Source: Clostridiales bacterium
Lineage (GTDB): Bacteria; Bacillota; Dethiobacteria; Dethiobacterales; Dethiobacteraceae
Length of the DNA: 64,000 nt
Reading direction: 5' to 3'
NCBI GenBank assembly: GCA_018335855.1
Contig: JAGXRM010000060.1
Location: forward strand, 1 to 64,000
The translations under genes were made by a program, and so were the position numbers. Shown here piece after piece: positions 8,505-16,055 of the stretch; the stretch's first letter is position 1, and each line of letters starts with the position of its first letter. Under the pieces are notes generated by a model, which saw nothing but the letters and a program-made list of their open reading frames with translations, was not told where the DNA came from and ran no database searches.

Positions 8505-9644
8505 ATGAATTTTTCACTGACTGAAGAACAAGCGATGATACAAAAGGTTGTCCGTGACTTCGCAGAAAAGGAATTGGCACCGATAGCTGCAGAGCTAGAT
8601 GAAAAAGGAGAATTTCCCCATGCAATAACGGCTAAAATGGGGGAGATGGGCTTATTTGGTCTGCCGTTCTCCGAAGAATACGGCGGTTCAGGTGCGGGTT
8701 ATCTTGCGTATGCCATCGCCGTGGAGGAAATTTCCCGGGCATGTGCATCCACAGGTATTACGTACGCAGCACACTGCTCCATCGGTACCGGACCGATCTA
8801 TTTATTCGGTACGGAAGAACAGAAGAAGAAATGGGTTGTTCCCTGTGCTCAGGGTAAAATGTTTGCCGCCTTTGGCCTGACGGAGCCCAATGCAGGCTCT
8901 GATGCCGGCGGTACACAGACCACAGCCGTTTTGGACGGCGATGAGTGGGTCTTAAACGGTAGCAAGTGCTTTATCACCAATGTGGGCGTGGGTAAAGTAG
9001 CGGTAATTACCGCTTTAACGGATAAGAGTAAAGGTACAAGAGGTATTTCTTCCTTTATCGTTCCCACCGATACTCCGGGCTTTACCGTGGGTACGAAATA
9101 TCACAAGCTGGGCCTGCTCGCTTCGGATACCAGAGAAATTATTCTGGAGAATGTCCGCATACCCAAAGAGAACATTCTCGGTAAACCAGGCGAAGGCTTT
9201 AAACAGTTCCTGGTAGCCTTAGACGGTGGACGCATCAGTATCGGTGCCCTTTCTGTGGGGATTGCCCAGGCCTGCCTGGATGCCTCATTGAAATATGCCA
9301 AAGAGCGGGAACAGTTTGGCCAGCCCATCTCCAAATTCCAGGCCATTCAGTTTAAGCTGGCTGATATGGCGATGAAAACAGAACTGGCCCGGATGATGGT
9401 TCATAAAGCTGCCTGGCTCAAAGATCAGGGCAAGCCCTTCTCCAAAGAAGCCGCCTATGCCAAGCTCTACGCTTCAGAAATATGCATGCAAAACGCCAGC
9501 GAAGCCATCCAGATTCACGGCGGCTATGGCTACATGAAAGAATACCCGGTAGAACGCTACTTCCGCGATGCCAAGCTGATGGAAATCGGCGAAGGCACCT
9601 CCGAAGTCCAGCGCCTCGTCATTGCCCGCCTCCTCGGCTGCTAG
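8505..9644 (+). CDS. Acyl-CoA dehydrogenase (short-chain type)
   Basis: A 379-residue FAD-dependent dehydrogenase of full family length. AFGLTEPNAGSDAGG (flavin/acyl contact), the RISIGALSVGIAQACLDAS helix and QIHGGYGYMKEYPVER are typical. The catalytic base is Glu363 in IGEGTSEVQ, the butyryl-CoA dehydrogenase position; isovaleryl-CoA dehydrogenase has its glutamate elsewhere, so a straight or 2-methyl-branched short acyl-CoA is the more likely substrate. RBS GGGAGGAGAG is strong. Electrons would go to an electron-transfer flavoprotein not encoded here. A repeat (GGGGTCAGG) begins at the last base of its stop codon. Confidence 0.92.
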   Translation: MNFSLTEEQAMIQKVVRDFAEKELAPIAAELDEKGEFPHAITAKMGEMGLFGLPFSEEYGGSGAGYLAYAIAVEEISRACASTGITYAAHCSIGTGPIYLFGTEEQKKKWVVPCAQGKMFAAFGLTEPNAGSDAGGTQTTAVLDGDEWVLNGSKCFITNVGVGKVAVITALTDKSKGTRGISSFIVPTDTPGFTVGTKYHKLGLLASDTREIILENVRIPKENILGKPGEGFKQFLVALDGGRISIGALSVGIAQACLDASLKYAKEREQFGQPISKFQAIQFKLADMAMKTELARMMVHKAAWLKDQGKPFSKEAAYAKLYASEICMQNASEAIQIHGGYGYMKEYPVERYFRDAKLMEIGEGTSEVQRLVIARLLGC

Positions 9645-9768
9645 GGGTCAGGTTTAACATTTAACCTAATCCTTTCGCATTATGAAAAACGACCGTGCAT
9701 AGCTATGCGCGGTCTTTTTTTTGCGACATGAGAACCGTCCCCGGTTTGCAATAGCGGGTCAGGTTTAA
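9644..9768. repeat. Dispersed GGGTCAGGTTTAA repeat copies
   Basis: GGGGTCAGGTTTAA starts at 9644 on the dehydrogenase stop codon and is followed by a TTTAACC inverted copy. GAGAACCGTCCCCGG lies at 9730-9743, and a second GGGTCAGGTTTAA at 9756-9768. The same word forms the ends of the element at 48130-48288. Such words resemble the short palindromic repeats mobilised by REP-associated tyrosine transposases; no transposase gene is present here. Confidence 0.6.
9691..9722 (+). terminator. Intrinsic terminator
   Basis: The arms GACCGTGCATAG (9691-9702) and CTATGCGCGGTC (9703-9714) form a near-perfect hairpin with one G-T pair, followed by a run of T. It ends the hydratase-lyase-dehydrogenase unit. 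Confidence 0.9.
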
Positions 9769-9801
9769 CTGACGTAAACCTATCGTATCGTGAATTTTTT
9801 T

Positions 9802-10170
9802 TTAGTTATTTTCTCTTTCCAGCCTGATGGCCTGAAGATAGAGGTTGAGGCTTTGCTTTTCCTGATTAGATAAATCGCCAAGCTGCCGCAGCATGTTGTC
9901 GAGGGAAGGGTCGGCCATTAAACTGTGCCAGTGGCGCGGGATGTCTGCCATGGCGCCGGTAATATAGCCGGCAAAGGCCAGTATCTCATACTCATTAATG
10001 CCAAGCGGGCCGGCAAGCTTAACCAGGGCCGACGGATGGGGGATGTTTCTCTCGCCGCGTTCAATCCGGGACAAATAGGAAGGGCTGACGCCGGATAAGA
10101 CGGCTAGCTGCTTTTGTGACAAGCCGCGCTGCTGGCGCAGCGTTTTTAATTTTTCACCGAATGACTGCAA
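9802..10170 (-). CDS. XRE-family helix-turn-helix regulator
   Basis: A 122-residue DNA-binding protein. Residues 5-60 form a classical Cro/CI-type helix-turn-helix (QKQLAVLSGVSPSYLSRIERGE). The C-terminal half is helical and may dimerise. It is transcribed divergently from another small HTH gene. Its own promoter is readable on the minus strand: TTGCCT (10225-10220), 17-base spacer, TACAAT (10202-10197); the -35 lies in an inverted repeat. It probably represses the shared intergenic region. Targets beyond that are unknown. Confidence 0.88.
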   Translation of the reverse strand: MQSFGEKLKTLRQQRGLSQKQLAVLSGVSPSYLSRIERGERNIPHPSALVKLAGPLGINEYEILAFAGYITGAMADIPRHWHSLMADPSLDNMLRQLGDLSNQEKQSLNLYLQAIRLERENN

Positions 10171-10211
10171 CGGTCTCCCCCCTCGTATTTATTCCTATTG
10201 TAAACTAAAAA

Positions 10212-10285
10212 TTGCCTACAGGCAAGATATAAATAATAAATTGACAATTGGCACTGTTAAAGTTAAAATATTGACAAACAGTCAA
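10212..10285. promoter_or_regulatory. Divergent promoter region with two operator-like palindromes
   Basis: The plus-strand sigma-A promoter is TTGACA 10241-10246, 17-base spacer, TAAAAT 10264-10269. Two related inverted repeats flank it: TTGCC-TACA-GGCAA at 10212-10225 (covering the -35 of the leftward gene) and TTGAC-AAACA-GTCAA at 10271-10285 (covering the rightward start site). They are good candidate operators for the adjacent XRE proteins. Confidence 0.7.
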
Positions 10286-10305
10286 ATACAGGGAGCAGGT
10301 GAAAC

Positions 10306-10548
10306 ATGCTGGTGAGGGTGGAGGAGCTGAGAAAACTTCAGGAGGAGAAAAGTTGGACGATGCCTGAAATGGCTCAAAAAATGGCTTTGGACTATTCATT
10401 TTTGTACCGGGTTATGCAAGGGCAGAGGAACCCCGGGGGGAAATTCCTCAGCGGGTTAATGCTGCTTTGTATGGATGAAGGGCTCGAGTTTGAACAATTT
10501 GTTGACTTCCCTAAGCCGGGAAGCAGGAAAAAAGATGAAAATGTGTAA
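10306..10548 (+). CDS. Small XRE-like HTH protein
   Basis: An 80-residue protein with an HTH-like N-terminal half (WTMPEMAQKMALDYSFLYRVMQG) and a short, partly acidic and basic tail. It is transcribed from a sigma-A promoter overlapping an inverted repeat, divergent from a second XRE regulator, like a two-repressor switch. RBS GGGAGCAGGTG precedes the ATG. There are no phage genes nearby, so a prophage origin is not supported. Function is inferred from fold only. Confidence 0.75.
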   Translation: MLVRVEELRKLQEEKSWTMPEMAQKMALDYSFLYRVMQGQRNPGGKFLSGLMLLCMDEGLEFEQFVDFPKPGSRKKDENV

Positions 10549-10588
10549 TACTGGTAGGAAAGGTTGTTGGGAGCGATGCTAAAATGGG

Positions 10589-11341
10589 GTGAAGACAGCG
10601 CTGTCCGTGGATGGGATCAGAATAGCGGTGGAGGTGTATATCCCGGAGACAGGAACGGCACCTTTTCCCTCTGTAATTGTCTGTCACGGGATTCCCTCGG
10701 GGAGGCCTGTTCAGGGGGGAGACCCGGGTTATCGTCCGCTGGCACGAAAATTCGCGGAAGCAGGGTTGCTCACTGTGCTGTTCAACTTTCGCGGTTGTGG
10801 CGAAAGTGGTGGAAATATTGACTTAGGCGGCTGGCCCCGGGATTTATCTGCAGTTCTCGATTTGCTGGAGGGCAGAGAGGACGTGGATGCAAAGAAGATA
10901 TCTCTGCTGGGGTTTTCCGGTGGGGCTGCTGTGTCCTGCATAACAGCGGCTTCACGGCGGGTGGCTGCTGTTGCCTTGGCCGCGTGCCCGGCTGAATTTA
11001 CCTTTCTTTTTCCTCGGGAAGGATTAACGGAGATGATCGCCAGAGCCAGGGAGATTGGGGCTATTCGTGACCGGGAGTTTCCTGAAGATCCGTGGAAATG
11101 GCTGGAAGGGTTTTACGGTATCCGTCCGGAATATTACATTGAAAAGATAAATGCACCAGTTTTGATAATCCACGGTACGGCGGATGACGTGGTGCCAGTA
11201 TCCCATGCCCATTTGCTTTATTCCCTTGCTGCTGAGCCAAAAGAGCTAGTGCTGCTGGAAGGTGCCGGACACAGGCTGCGGCAGGAAACGGCAGCTGTGG
11301 AGGCGGCCTTAAACTGGTTGCTACAGTTGAACCTATTATAA
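10589..11341 (+). CDS. Alpha/beta hydrolase
   Basis: A 250-residue hydrolase. The nucleophile elbow GFSGG places Ser110; the acid is Asp199 or Asp200 in HGTADDVVP, and His228 lies in GAGHRL, so the triad is complete. An HG-x-P oxyanion segment (CHGIPSG) occurs near residue 33. It resembles dienelactone-hydrolase or acyl-peptidase-like esterases, but the substrate is unknown. The start is a GTG; no ATG is in frame and the RBS is weak (GGGAG 14 bases upstream). A thioesterase gene follows after 23 bases, so an ester/thioester-cleaving pair is possible. Confidence 0.85.
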   Translation: MKTALSVDGIRIAVEVYIPETGTAPFPSVIVCHGIPSGRPVQGGDPGYRPLARKFAEAGLLTVLFNFRGCGESGGNIDLGGWPRDLSAVLDLLEGREDVDAKKISLLGFSGGAAVSCITAASRRVAAVALAACPAEFTFLFPREGLTEMIARAREIGAIRDREFPEDPWKWLEGFYGIRPEYYIEKINAPVLIIHGTADDVVPVSHAHLLYSLAAEPKELVLLEGAGHRLRQETAAVEAALNWLLQLNLL

Positions 11342-11364
11342 AAGATATATAGGAGGAGTATGTT

Positions 11365-11757
11365 ATGTTAAAACCCGGTGTAAGTGGAGAAGCGGTGATG
11401 GTTGTGGCTAAAGGAAATACAGCGATTGAGGTGGGCAGCGGCAGTGTGCCTGTTTTTGCCACACCTATGCTGGTGGCGCTGATGGAGAATGCGGCAATTA
11501 ATGCATTAAAAGAAAAACTGCCCGAAGGGCAGACGACTGTAGGCAGCAAAGTGAATATAGCGCATACGGCGGCCACACCGCTAGGTATGACTGTAACGGC
11601 CCATGCAGAGTTGGTGGAACTGGACGGCAGACGGCTGCTTTTTAATGTTACAGCCGTGGACGACAGTGGTCCGGTAGGAGAAGGTACCCACGAACGGTTT
11701 ATTGTGGACTTAGCCAAGTTCCTGGCAAAAGTTGATCAGAAAAAAGCAGGAGCTTAA
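11365..11757 (+). CDS. FlK-like hotdog-fold thioesterase
   Basis: A 130-residue hotdog protein resembling fluoroacetyl-CoA thioesterase FlK and its relatives. A Thr33, Glu41, His67 set (FATPMLVALME ... IAHTAATPLGM) has exactly the spacing of the FlK triad T42/E50/H76. Most bacterial relatives are not involved with fluoroacetate and probably remove unwanted acyl-CoAs. RBS AGGAGGAG is strong. It sits between an alpha/beta hydrolase and the reverse-strand dipicolinate synthase gene. Substrate specificity cannot be inferred from sequence. Confidence 0.82.
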   Translation: MLKPGVSGEAVMVVAKGNTAIEVGSGSVPVFATPMLVALMENAAINALKEKLPEGQTTVGSKVNIAHTAATPLGMTVTAHAELVELDGRRLLFNVTAVDDSGPVGEGTHERFIVDLAKFLAKVDQKKAGA

Positions 11758-11764
11758 TAACCAA

Positions 11765-12367
11765 TCAGTGGGGCAGCCAAAAGGGTTCCAGATAAACAGG
11801 CTGGAGTTGTCTTTGTGCCAACGCGTAAATCACCGTCTCGCAGAGTAAGTCGAGCCTGGCAAGAAAGACCTGTTTTTCTCCTTGTTCCCGGGGTCCGAAC
11901 GGGACGAGGAAAACCGTTTTTATATTAATAATTTGCTGCACATTTTGTAGTAAACCTTCCGAATCACCGTTTGTAACCAGTGCCAGAACCACGGGCCTGC
12001 CTACCTGCAGATGACGGACGGTTTTAGAGAGCGGCGCTGCCATGGCGCGGGCGTTCACTAACTTAGCAAGAAAGTTTCCCGGACAGGGAGCGACGACCAT
12101 CATGTCAAAGGCAATCTCTTCGTTTCCTGCTTCATCGGCTTCTTCTGCCAGGGATGCCGTCAGCATTTCCCGTCCTGTAATTTCTTCCAGGATGGTTTTT
12201 GTGGCGGTAAATTGTTCATGATTATCGGGGTAATCTGACGCGGCCAGGAAAAGCGGATAAACCTCGGCTCCGGCCGTAACCATTTTTTTAATTTCATCAA
12301 GGATCATCGGCATCAAAAAGTGACCTTCAGGAAGTGCAAACCCGATTTGCTTTCCATGTAAACTCAT
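11765..12367 (-). CDS. spoVFB: Dipicolinate synthase subunit B (flavoprotein)
   Basis: A 200-residue flavoprotein-fold protein with the DpaB/SpoVFB pattern: GKQIGFALPEGHF at the N-terminus, MMVVAPCPGNFLAKLVN in the middle, GRPVVLALVTN, and VFLVPFGP with ARLDLL near the end. DpaB with DpaA makes dipicolinic acid from dihydrodipicolinate in the mother cell during sporulation. Here it follows dapB, which uses the same intermediate, and no dpaA is adjacent. Its strong RBS (GGAGGGGG on the minus strand) is buried in an 11-bp hairpin (12372-12418). Sporulation is inferred from this gene alone. Confidence 0.85.
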   Translation of the reverse strand: MSLHGKQIGFALPEGHFLMPMILDEIKKMVTAGAEVYPLFLAASDYPDNHEQFTATKTILEEITGREMLTASLAEEADEAGNEEIAFDMMVVAPCPGNFLAKLVNARAMAAPLSKTVRHLQVGRPVVLALVTNGDSEGLLQNVQQIINIKTVFLVPFGPREQGEKQVFLARLDLLCETVIYALAQRQLQPVYLEPFWLPH

Positions 12368-12371
12368 AAGA

Positions 12372-12418
12372 AACCCCCTCCGTTAGCGCACTAATATATA
12401 TGCACGGCGGAGGGGGTT
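12372..12418 (-). promoter_or_regulatory. RBS-sequestering hairpin before spoVFB
   Basis: Read on the minus strand, AACCCCCTCCG (12418-12408) pairs perfectly with CGGAGGGGGTT (12382-12372) across a 25-base AT-rich loop. The 3' arm is the Shine-Dalgarno of the dipicolinate gene, 5 bases before its ATG. The fold would block initiation unless opened. No T tract follows. Confidence 0.65.
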
Positions 12419-12438
12419 CGTGCTTGTCCCGATAAGGT

Positions 12439-13239
12439 TTAGAGGTTGAGTAAATTTTCCAGCCCGTAAACAACGTCCTGGCGCCCCATCACTTCTTTTA
12501 CTGCCAGGATGACACCGGGCATGAAAGATGTGCGGCTTAAGCTGTCATGGCGGATAGTCAGTGTCTGGCCAAGACCGCCGAAAATTACTTCCTGGTGAGC
12601 AACCAAGCCGGGCAGACGCACGCTGTGAAGATGAACGCCGTTCATATCGCCGCCCCGGGCACCTTTTACTTTTTCCAGTTCTTCCACTGCCTGTCGGGTG
12701 GAATGTCCTCTTGCTTTGAGGATCATTTCGGCTGTTTTAATCGCTGTTCCGGAGGGAGCATCCATTTTCCTGTCATGATGCAATTCAATAATTTCCGCTT
12801 CCGGTAAGTACCGGGCCGCCTGGGTGGAGAAGAGCATCATAAGTACGGCTCCAATGGCAAAGTTCGGGGCAATGATTGCCGGAACGCCGTACTTTTCAGA
12901 CCAACCGTTTATTTTTTCCAGATCGGCTTCGGTAATTCCCGTTGTCCCGACTACTGCCCGGACACCGGATGAAAGAATGATTTCTATATTTTGCAACACG
13001 GTATACGGAGAGGTAAAGTCAACAACCACATCCGGTTTTACTTCCCGGAGAACGGCAGCAAGATCGGATTTGAGCGGAACATGAATCGTTCCCATACCTG
13101 CCGCTTCTCCTGCGTCACGACCGTCGCCGTTAATATCGATGGCTGCCACCAGTTCCAGGCCAGGTTCCGCATGAACCGCTCGCATTACTTCTTTGCCCAT
13201 ATTCCCTGCAGCGCCGTTTACACCTACTTTTATATTCAT
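12439..13239 (-). CDS. dapB: 4-hydroxy-tetrahydrodipicolinate reductase
   Basis: A 266-residue lysine/diaminopimelate pathway enzyme that reduces 4-hydroxy-tetrahydrodipicolinate with NAD(P)H. The dinucleotide motif GAAGNMGKEV is at the N-terminus, VVGTTG and APNFAIGAVLM lie centrally, and the DapB signature ELHHDRKMDAPSGTA holds the catalytic His pair and Lys. Length is normal. On the minus strand a sigma-A promoter reads TTGACA (13313-13308), 17 bases, GACAAT (13290-13285). It is co-oriented with the dipicolinate synthase B gene, so substrate supply and spore DPA synthesis share one locus. Confidence 0.95.
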   Translation of the reverse strand: MNIKVGVNGAAGNMGKEVMRAVHAEPGLELVAAIDINGDGRDAGEAAGMGTIHVPLKSDLAAVLREVKPDVVVDFTSPYTVLQNIEIILSSGVRAVVGTTGITEADLEKINGWSEKYGVPAIIAPNFAIGAVLMMLFSTQAARYLPEAEIIELHHDRKMDAPSGTAIKTAEMILKARGHSTRQAVEELEKVKGARGGDMNGVHLHSVRLPGLVAHQEVIFGGLGQTLTIRHDSLSRTSFMPGVILAVKEVMGRQDVVYGLENLLNL

Positions 13240-13284
13240 ATGGAAAGTTTCCCCCTTACCGGTTTATCCTGCCAATATATTAGC

Positions 13285-13313
13285 ATTGTCTAACATTGCC
13301 GACTGAATGTCAA
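13285..13313 (-). promoter_or_regulatory. Sigma-A promoter for dapB
   Basis: Minus strand -35 TTGACA (13313-13308), 17-base spacer, -10 GACAAT (13290-13285). The transcript would start about 40 bases before dapB. The rest of the 182-base gap to the divergent GAPDH gene shows no clear element. Confidence 0.6.
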
Positions 13314-13421
13314 GCTGTGCTATGGAATGGTAACTGTTTAGGCAGGGCAAGCTAAACAAGTCTTACACACTATTCTCTCCGGCACAGATAAAATCATGAA
13401 TCAGAGGAGGATGAATACGGC

Positions 13422-14429
13422 ATGACGGTTACCATCGGCATTAATGGTTTTGGGCGTATTGGCCGCAATACTTTCCGTGCTGCTCTGGAAAGTGAAGGTA
13501 CGCAGATTGTGGCAGTGAACGACTTAACGGATAACGCCACGCTGGCGCATCTTTTAAAATATGATTCCCTCTATGGCATATTTAAGCGCGAGGTGAGTAT
13601 TCAAGGGGACAGTTTGATGGTGGACGGCAGGGAAATCAAAGTAACTGCGGAAGTTCATCCGGAGAAAATTCCCTGGAGAGACATGGGTGTGGATGTGGTA
13701 ATCGAAGCAACCGGTAAGTTCCGCACCCACCATGACGCGTCTTTACATCTACAGGGGGGCGCGAAAAAAGTAATTGTCACAACACCGGTAAACGATGCGG
13801 ATATCATTATCGTTATGGGTTTAAATCATAAACAGTATAACCCGGATGAGCACCATATTCTTTCCAATGCCTCCTGTACGACTAACGGTCTGGCACCGGT
13901 AGTGAAAGTACTCCACGAGACATTTGGCATCAATAAAGGTTTAATGAATACAACCCACGCCTACACCAACGACCAGCAACTTCTTGATTTACCCCATCCC
14001 GATATGAGGCGGGCCCGGGCAGCGGCAATCAATATGATACCCACCACCACCGGTGCGGCAAAAATCATCGGTAAGCTTATCCCTGAGCTAAAAGGGAAAA
14101 TTGACGGATTTGCCATCCGCGTGCCTGCCCCCACAGTCTCTATCGTTGATTTTGTTGCAGAATTAAAACAGGATACAACGGCGGCAGAAGTAAACAATGC
14201 ACTGAAGGAGGCTTCAGAAGGGGAACTGAGCGGTTTTCTGGGCTATTCTACCGAACCTCTGGTCTCCATGGACTACAAGGGTTCACCGTACTCCAGTGTG
14301 GTAGACAGCCTGCTAACTATGATGATAGGCGGTAATATGGTCCGTGTTGTCGCCTGGTACGACAACGAGTGGAGCTACTCCCAACGTGTTGCCGATTTGG
14401 CTGTATATGTGGCAAAGCAGGGTTTATAA
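13422..14429 (+). CDS. gap: Glyceraldehyde-3-phosphate dehydrogenase, type I
   Basis: A 335-residue cytosolic enzyme of glycolysis/gluconeogenesis. The NAD-binding INGFGRIGR motif begins at residue 7, the catalytic SNASCTTNGLAP places Cys152, and the C-terminal WYDNEWSYS is intact. The NAD-pocket segment AVNDLTD (Asp at about 34) suggests NAD rather than NADP. It is not followed by phosphoglycerate kinase as in many Firmicutes but by a phosphohexomutase 97 bases downstream. RBS AGAGGAGG lies somewhat far from the ATG. Confidence 0.95.
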   Translation: MTVTIGINGFGRIGRNTFRAALESEGTQIVAVNDLTDNATLAHLLKYDSLYGIFKREVSIQGDSLMVDGREIKVTAEVHPEKIPWRDMGVDVVIEATGKFRTHHDASLHLQGGAKKVIVTTPVNDADIIIVMGLNHKQYNPDEHHILSNASCTTNGLAPVVKVLHETFGINKGLMNTTHAYTNDQQLLDLPHPDMRRARAAAINMIPTTTGAAKIIGKLIPELKGKIDGFAIRVPAPTVSIVDFVAELKQDTTAAEVNNALKEASEGELSGFLGYSTEPLVSMDYKGSPYSSVVDSLLTMMIGGNMVRVVAWYDNEWSYSQRVADLAVYVAKQGL

Positions 14430-14526
14430 ATAAGGAAAACAATGGAAAATAGCAGGAATTACGGATATATCCGAGAAGTATATAGTATTCAGAACAAATG
14501 AATGTACGGTTTAAGGGGGATATTTG

Positions 14527-15978
14527 ATGGCTGAGATAACATTTGGCACCGATGGATGGCGGGCCATTATTGCTGAGGATTTCACGTTTGCCAATGTACG
14601 CTGTGTCACCCAGGCTATTGCGCAGCATCTGCTGGACGAAGGCCTGAGAGACCGGGGAATCGTAGTCGGGTATGATACCCGCTTCCTCGCTGAAAAATTT
14701 GCCTTAGTCGTGGCGGAAGTGATGTCGGGTAATGATATTCCTGTGTTTCTCTGTAAAAAACATACGCCCACACCAGTCGTAGCCCATGCTGTTATGAAAC
14801 GTCAGGCCGGCGGGGCCATTATGCTGACAGCCAGCCACAACCCGGCTGAATACCTGGGCATTAAATTTATTCCCGCATACGCCGGACCTGCCCTGCCTGC
14901 AGACATTAAGCCCATTGTTGCCTGTATGATTGATATTCTCAACACCGGGGCTGTCAACCGCTTTACTCTGGTGCAAGCCTGGGAAAAAGGCTTGGTGGAG
15001 ATAATCGAGCCTATGGCCGATTATGCGGACCATGTGGCAGGAATCATCAACTTCGAAGCGATACACCAGGCAAAGACCCACGTTGTAGTAGACCCGATGT
15101 ACGGAGCAGGAATCGGCTATGTGGAAGAATTGCTGGGCAGCCACGGCTGTACGGTGGATGCCATCCATAACTGGCGTGATCCGCTGTTTGGCGGTTCTAT
15201 GCCTGAGCCAACGTCATTTCACTTAAAATCTCTGGTAAAAAAGGTGCAGGAAACAAAAGCAGCTGTAGGCATTGCGCTGGATGGAGATGCAGACCGGCTC
15301 GGCGTTGTTGACCCCGAAGGCCGCTATTTCAGTCCCAACGAAGTCCTGGTGCTGATGCTGGAGTATCTGGTGCAGACCCGGGGCTGGAAAGGTGCGGTGG
15401 CCCGAACGGTGGCTACCACCCATATGCTGGACCGGATGGCGAAACATTACGGCTTTCCCATCGTGGAGACGCCGGTAGGCTTTAAGTATATCGGCCAGGC
15501 TATGCGTGAACAGGATGCATTTTTGGGCGGAGAAGAAAGCGGCGGTGTCAGTATCCGCGGCCACATCCCCGAAAAAGACGGGATTCTCGCAGGCCTCCTC
15601 TTTGTTGAAATGCTGGCCACCACAGGAAAAACGGCGAAGCAGCTCCTGACGGAAATATCTGACCGTTTCGGCCCACTATATAGTGAACGGATTGACCTGA
15701 AGACCAGTGAAGAAGCAAAAGATGGGATTGTAGACAAGATGGATAACTGGAATCCTGAAACTCTGGCCGGTTCCCCGGTTGTTTCCCTTTCCCGTCTTGA
15801 TGGCCTGAAAATTATTTTAGAGAACGGAAACTGGTGTCTTGTTCGTTCGTCCGGCACAGAACCGGTCTTCCGTATTTACGTGGAAGCAACGTCAGTAGAG
15901 GAAAAGGTAGCCATTCAGCAGGAAGTAAAACGTACACTCTGTTCACAGGACAAGGATGGTGCTCCTTGCCTGGTTTAA
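14527..15978 (+). CDS. Phosphoglucomutase/phosphomannomutase family protein
   Basis: A 483-residue alpha-D-phosphohexomutase. The phosphoserine loop TASHNP places Ser103, the metal-binding DGDADRLG begins near residue 252, the sugar-binding GGEESGG lies near 338, and the phosphate-binding RSSGTEPVFRIY is near the C-terminus, so all four domains are present. It interconverts hexose 1- and 6-phosphates; glucose versus mannose preference is not evident. ATG 14527 is chosen over the adjacent TTG at 14524; AAGGGGG lies about 8 bases before it. Its stop precedes a toxin-antitoxin pair by about 80 bases. Confidence 0.92.
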   Translation: MAEITFGTDGWRAIIAEDFTFANVRCVTQAIAQHLLDEGLRDRGIVVGYDTRFLAEKFALVVAEVMSGNDIPVFLCKKHTPTPVVAHAVMKRQAGGAIMLTASHNPAEYLGIKFIPAYAGPALPADIKPIVACMIDILNTGAVNRFTLVQAWEKGLVEIIEPMADYADHVAGIINFEAIHQAKTHVVVDPMYGAGIGYVEELLGSHGCTVDAIHNWRDPLFGGSMPEPTSFHLKSLVKKVQETKAAVGIALDGDADRLGVVDPEGRYFSPNEVLVLMLEYLVQTRGWKGAVARTVATTHMLDRMAKHYGFPIVETPVGFKYIGQAMREQDAFLGGEESGGVSIRGHIPEKDGILAGLLFVEMLATTGKTAKQLLTEISDRFGPLYSERIDLKTSEEAKDGIVDKMDNWNPETLAGSPVVSLSRLDGLKIILENGNWCLVRSSGTEPVFRIYVEATSVEEKVAIQQEVKRTLCSQDKDGAPCLV

Positions 15979-16008
15979 GGAAGACAAGCATATTCGCCGA
16001 TATCAATA

Positions 16009-16037
16009 TTGACTATGTATAGTGGGTATGATATGCT
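16009..16037 (+). promoter_or_regulatory. Sigma-A promoter for the toxin-antitoxin pair
   Basis: TTGACT (16009-16014), 17-base spacer, TATGCT (16032-16037). The start site would fall just before the antitoxin RBS GAGGTGA (16044-16050). A separate GCCGATAT word at 15996-16003 resembles a sigma-28 -10 box but has only a weak TAAG -35. Confidence 0.65.
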
Positions 16038-16055
16038 ATGGTTGAGGTGATTCTT

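Noticed and set aside
10248-10265. TTGGCACTG as a possible sigma-54 promoter
   Set aside because: There is no TTGC at the -12 spacing, and the site is inside the spacer of a complete sigma-A promoter.
13320-13421. Promoter and CggR-type operator before gap
   Set aside because: Only poorly spaced boxes (TTACAC with a 20-base gap to TAAAAT) and no CggR-like direct repeats; not called.
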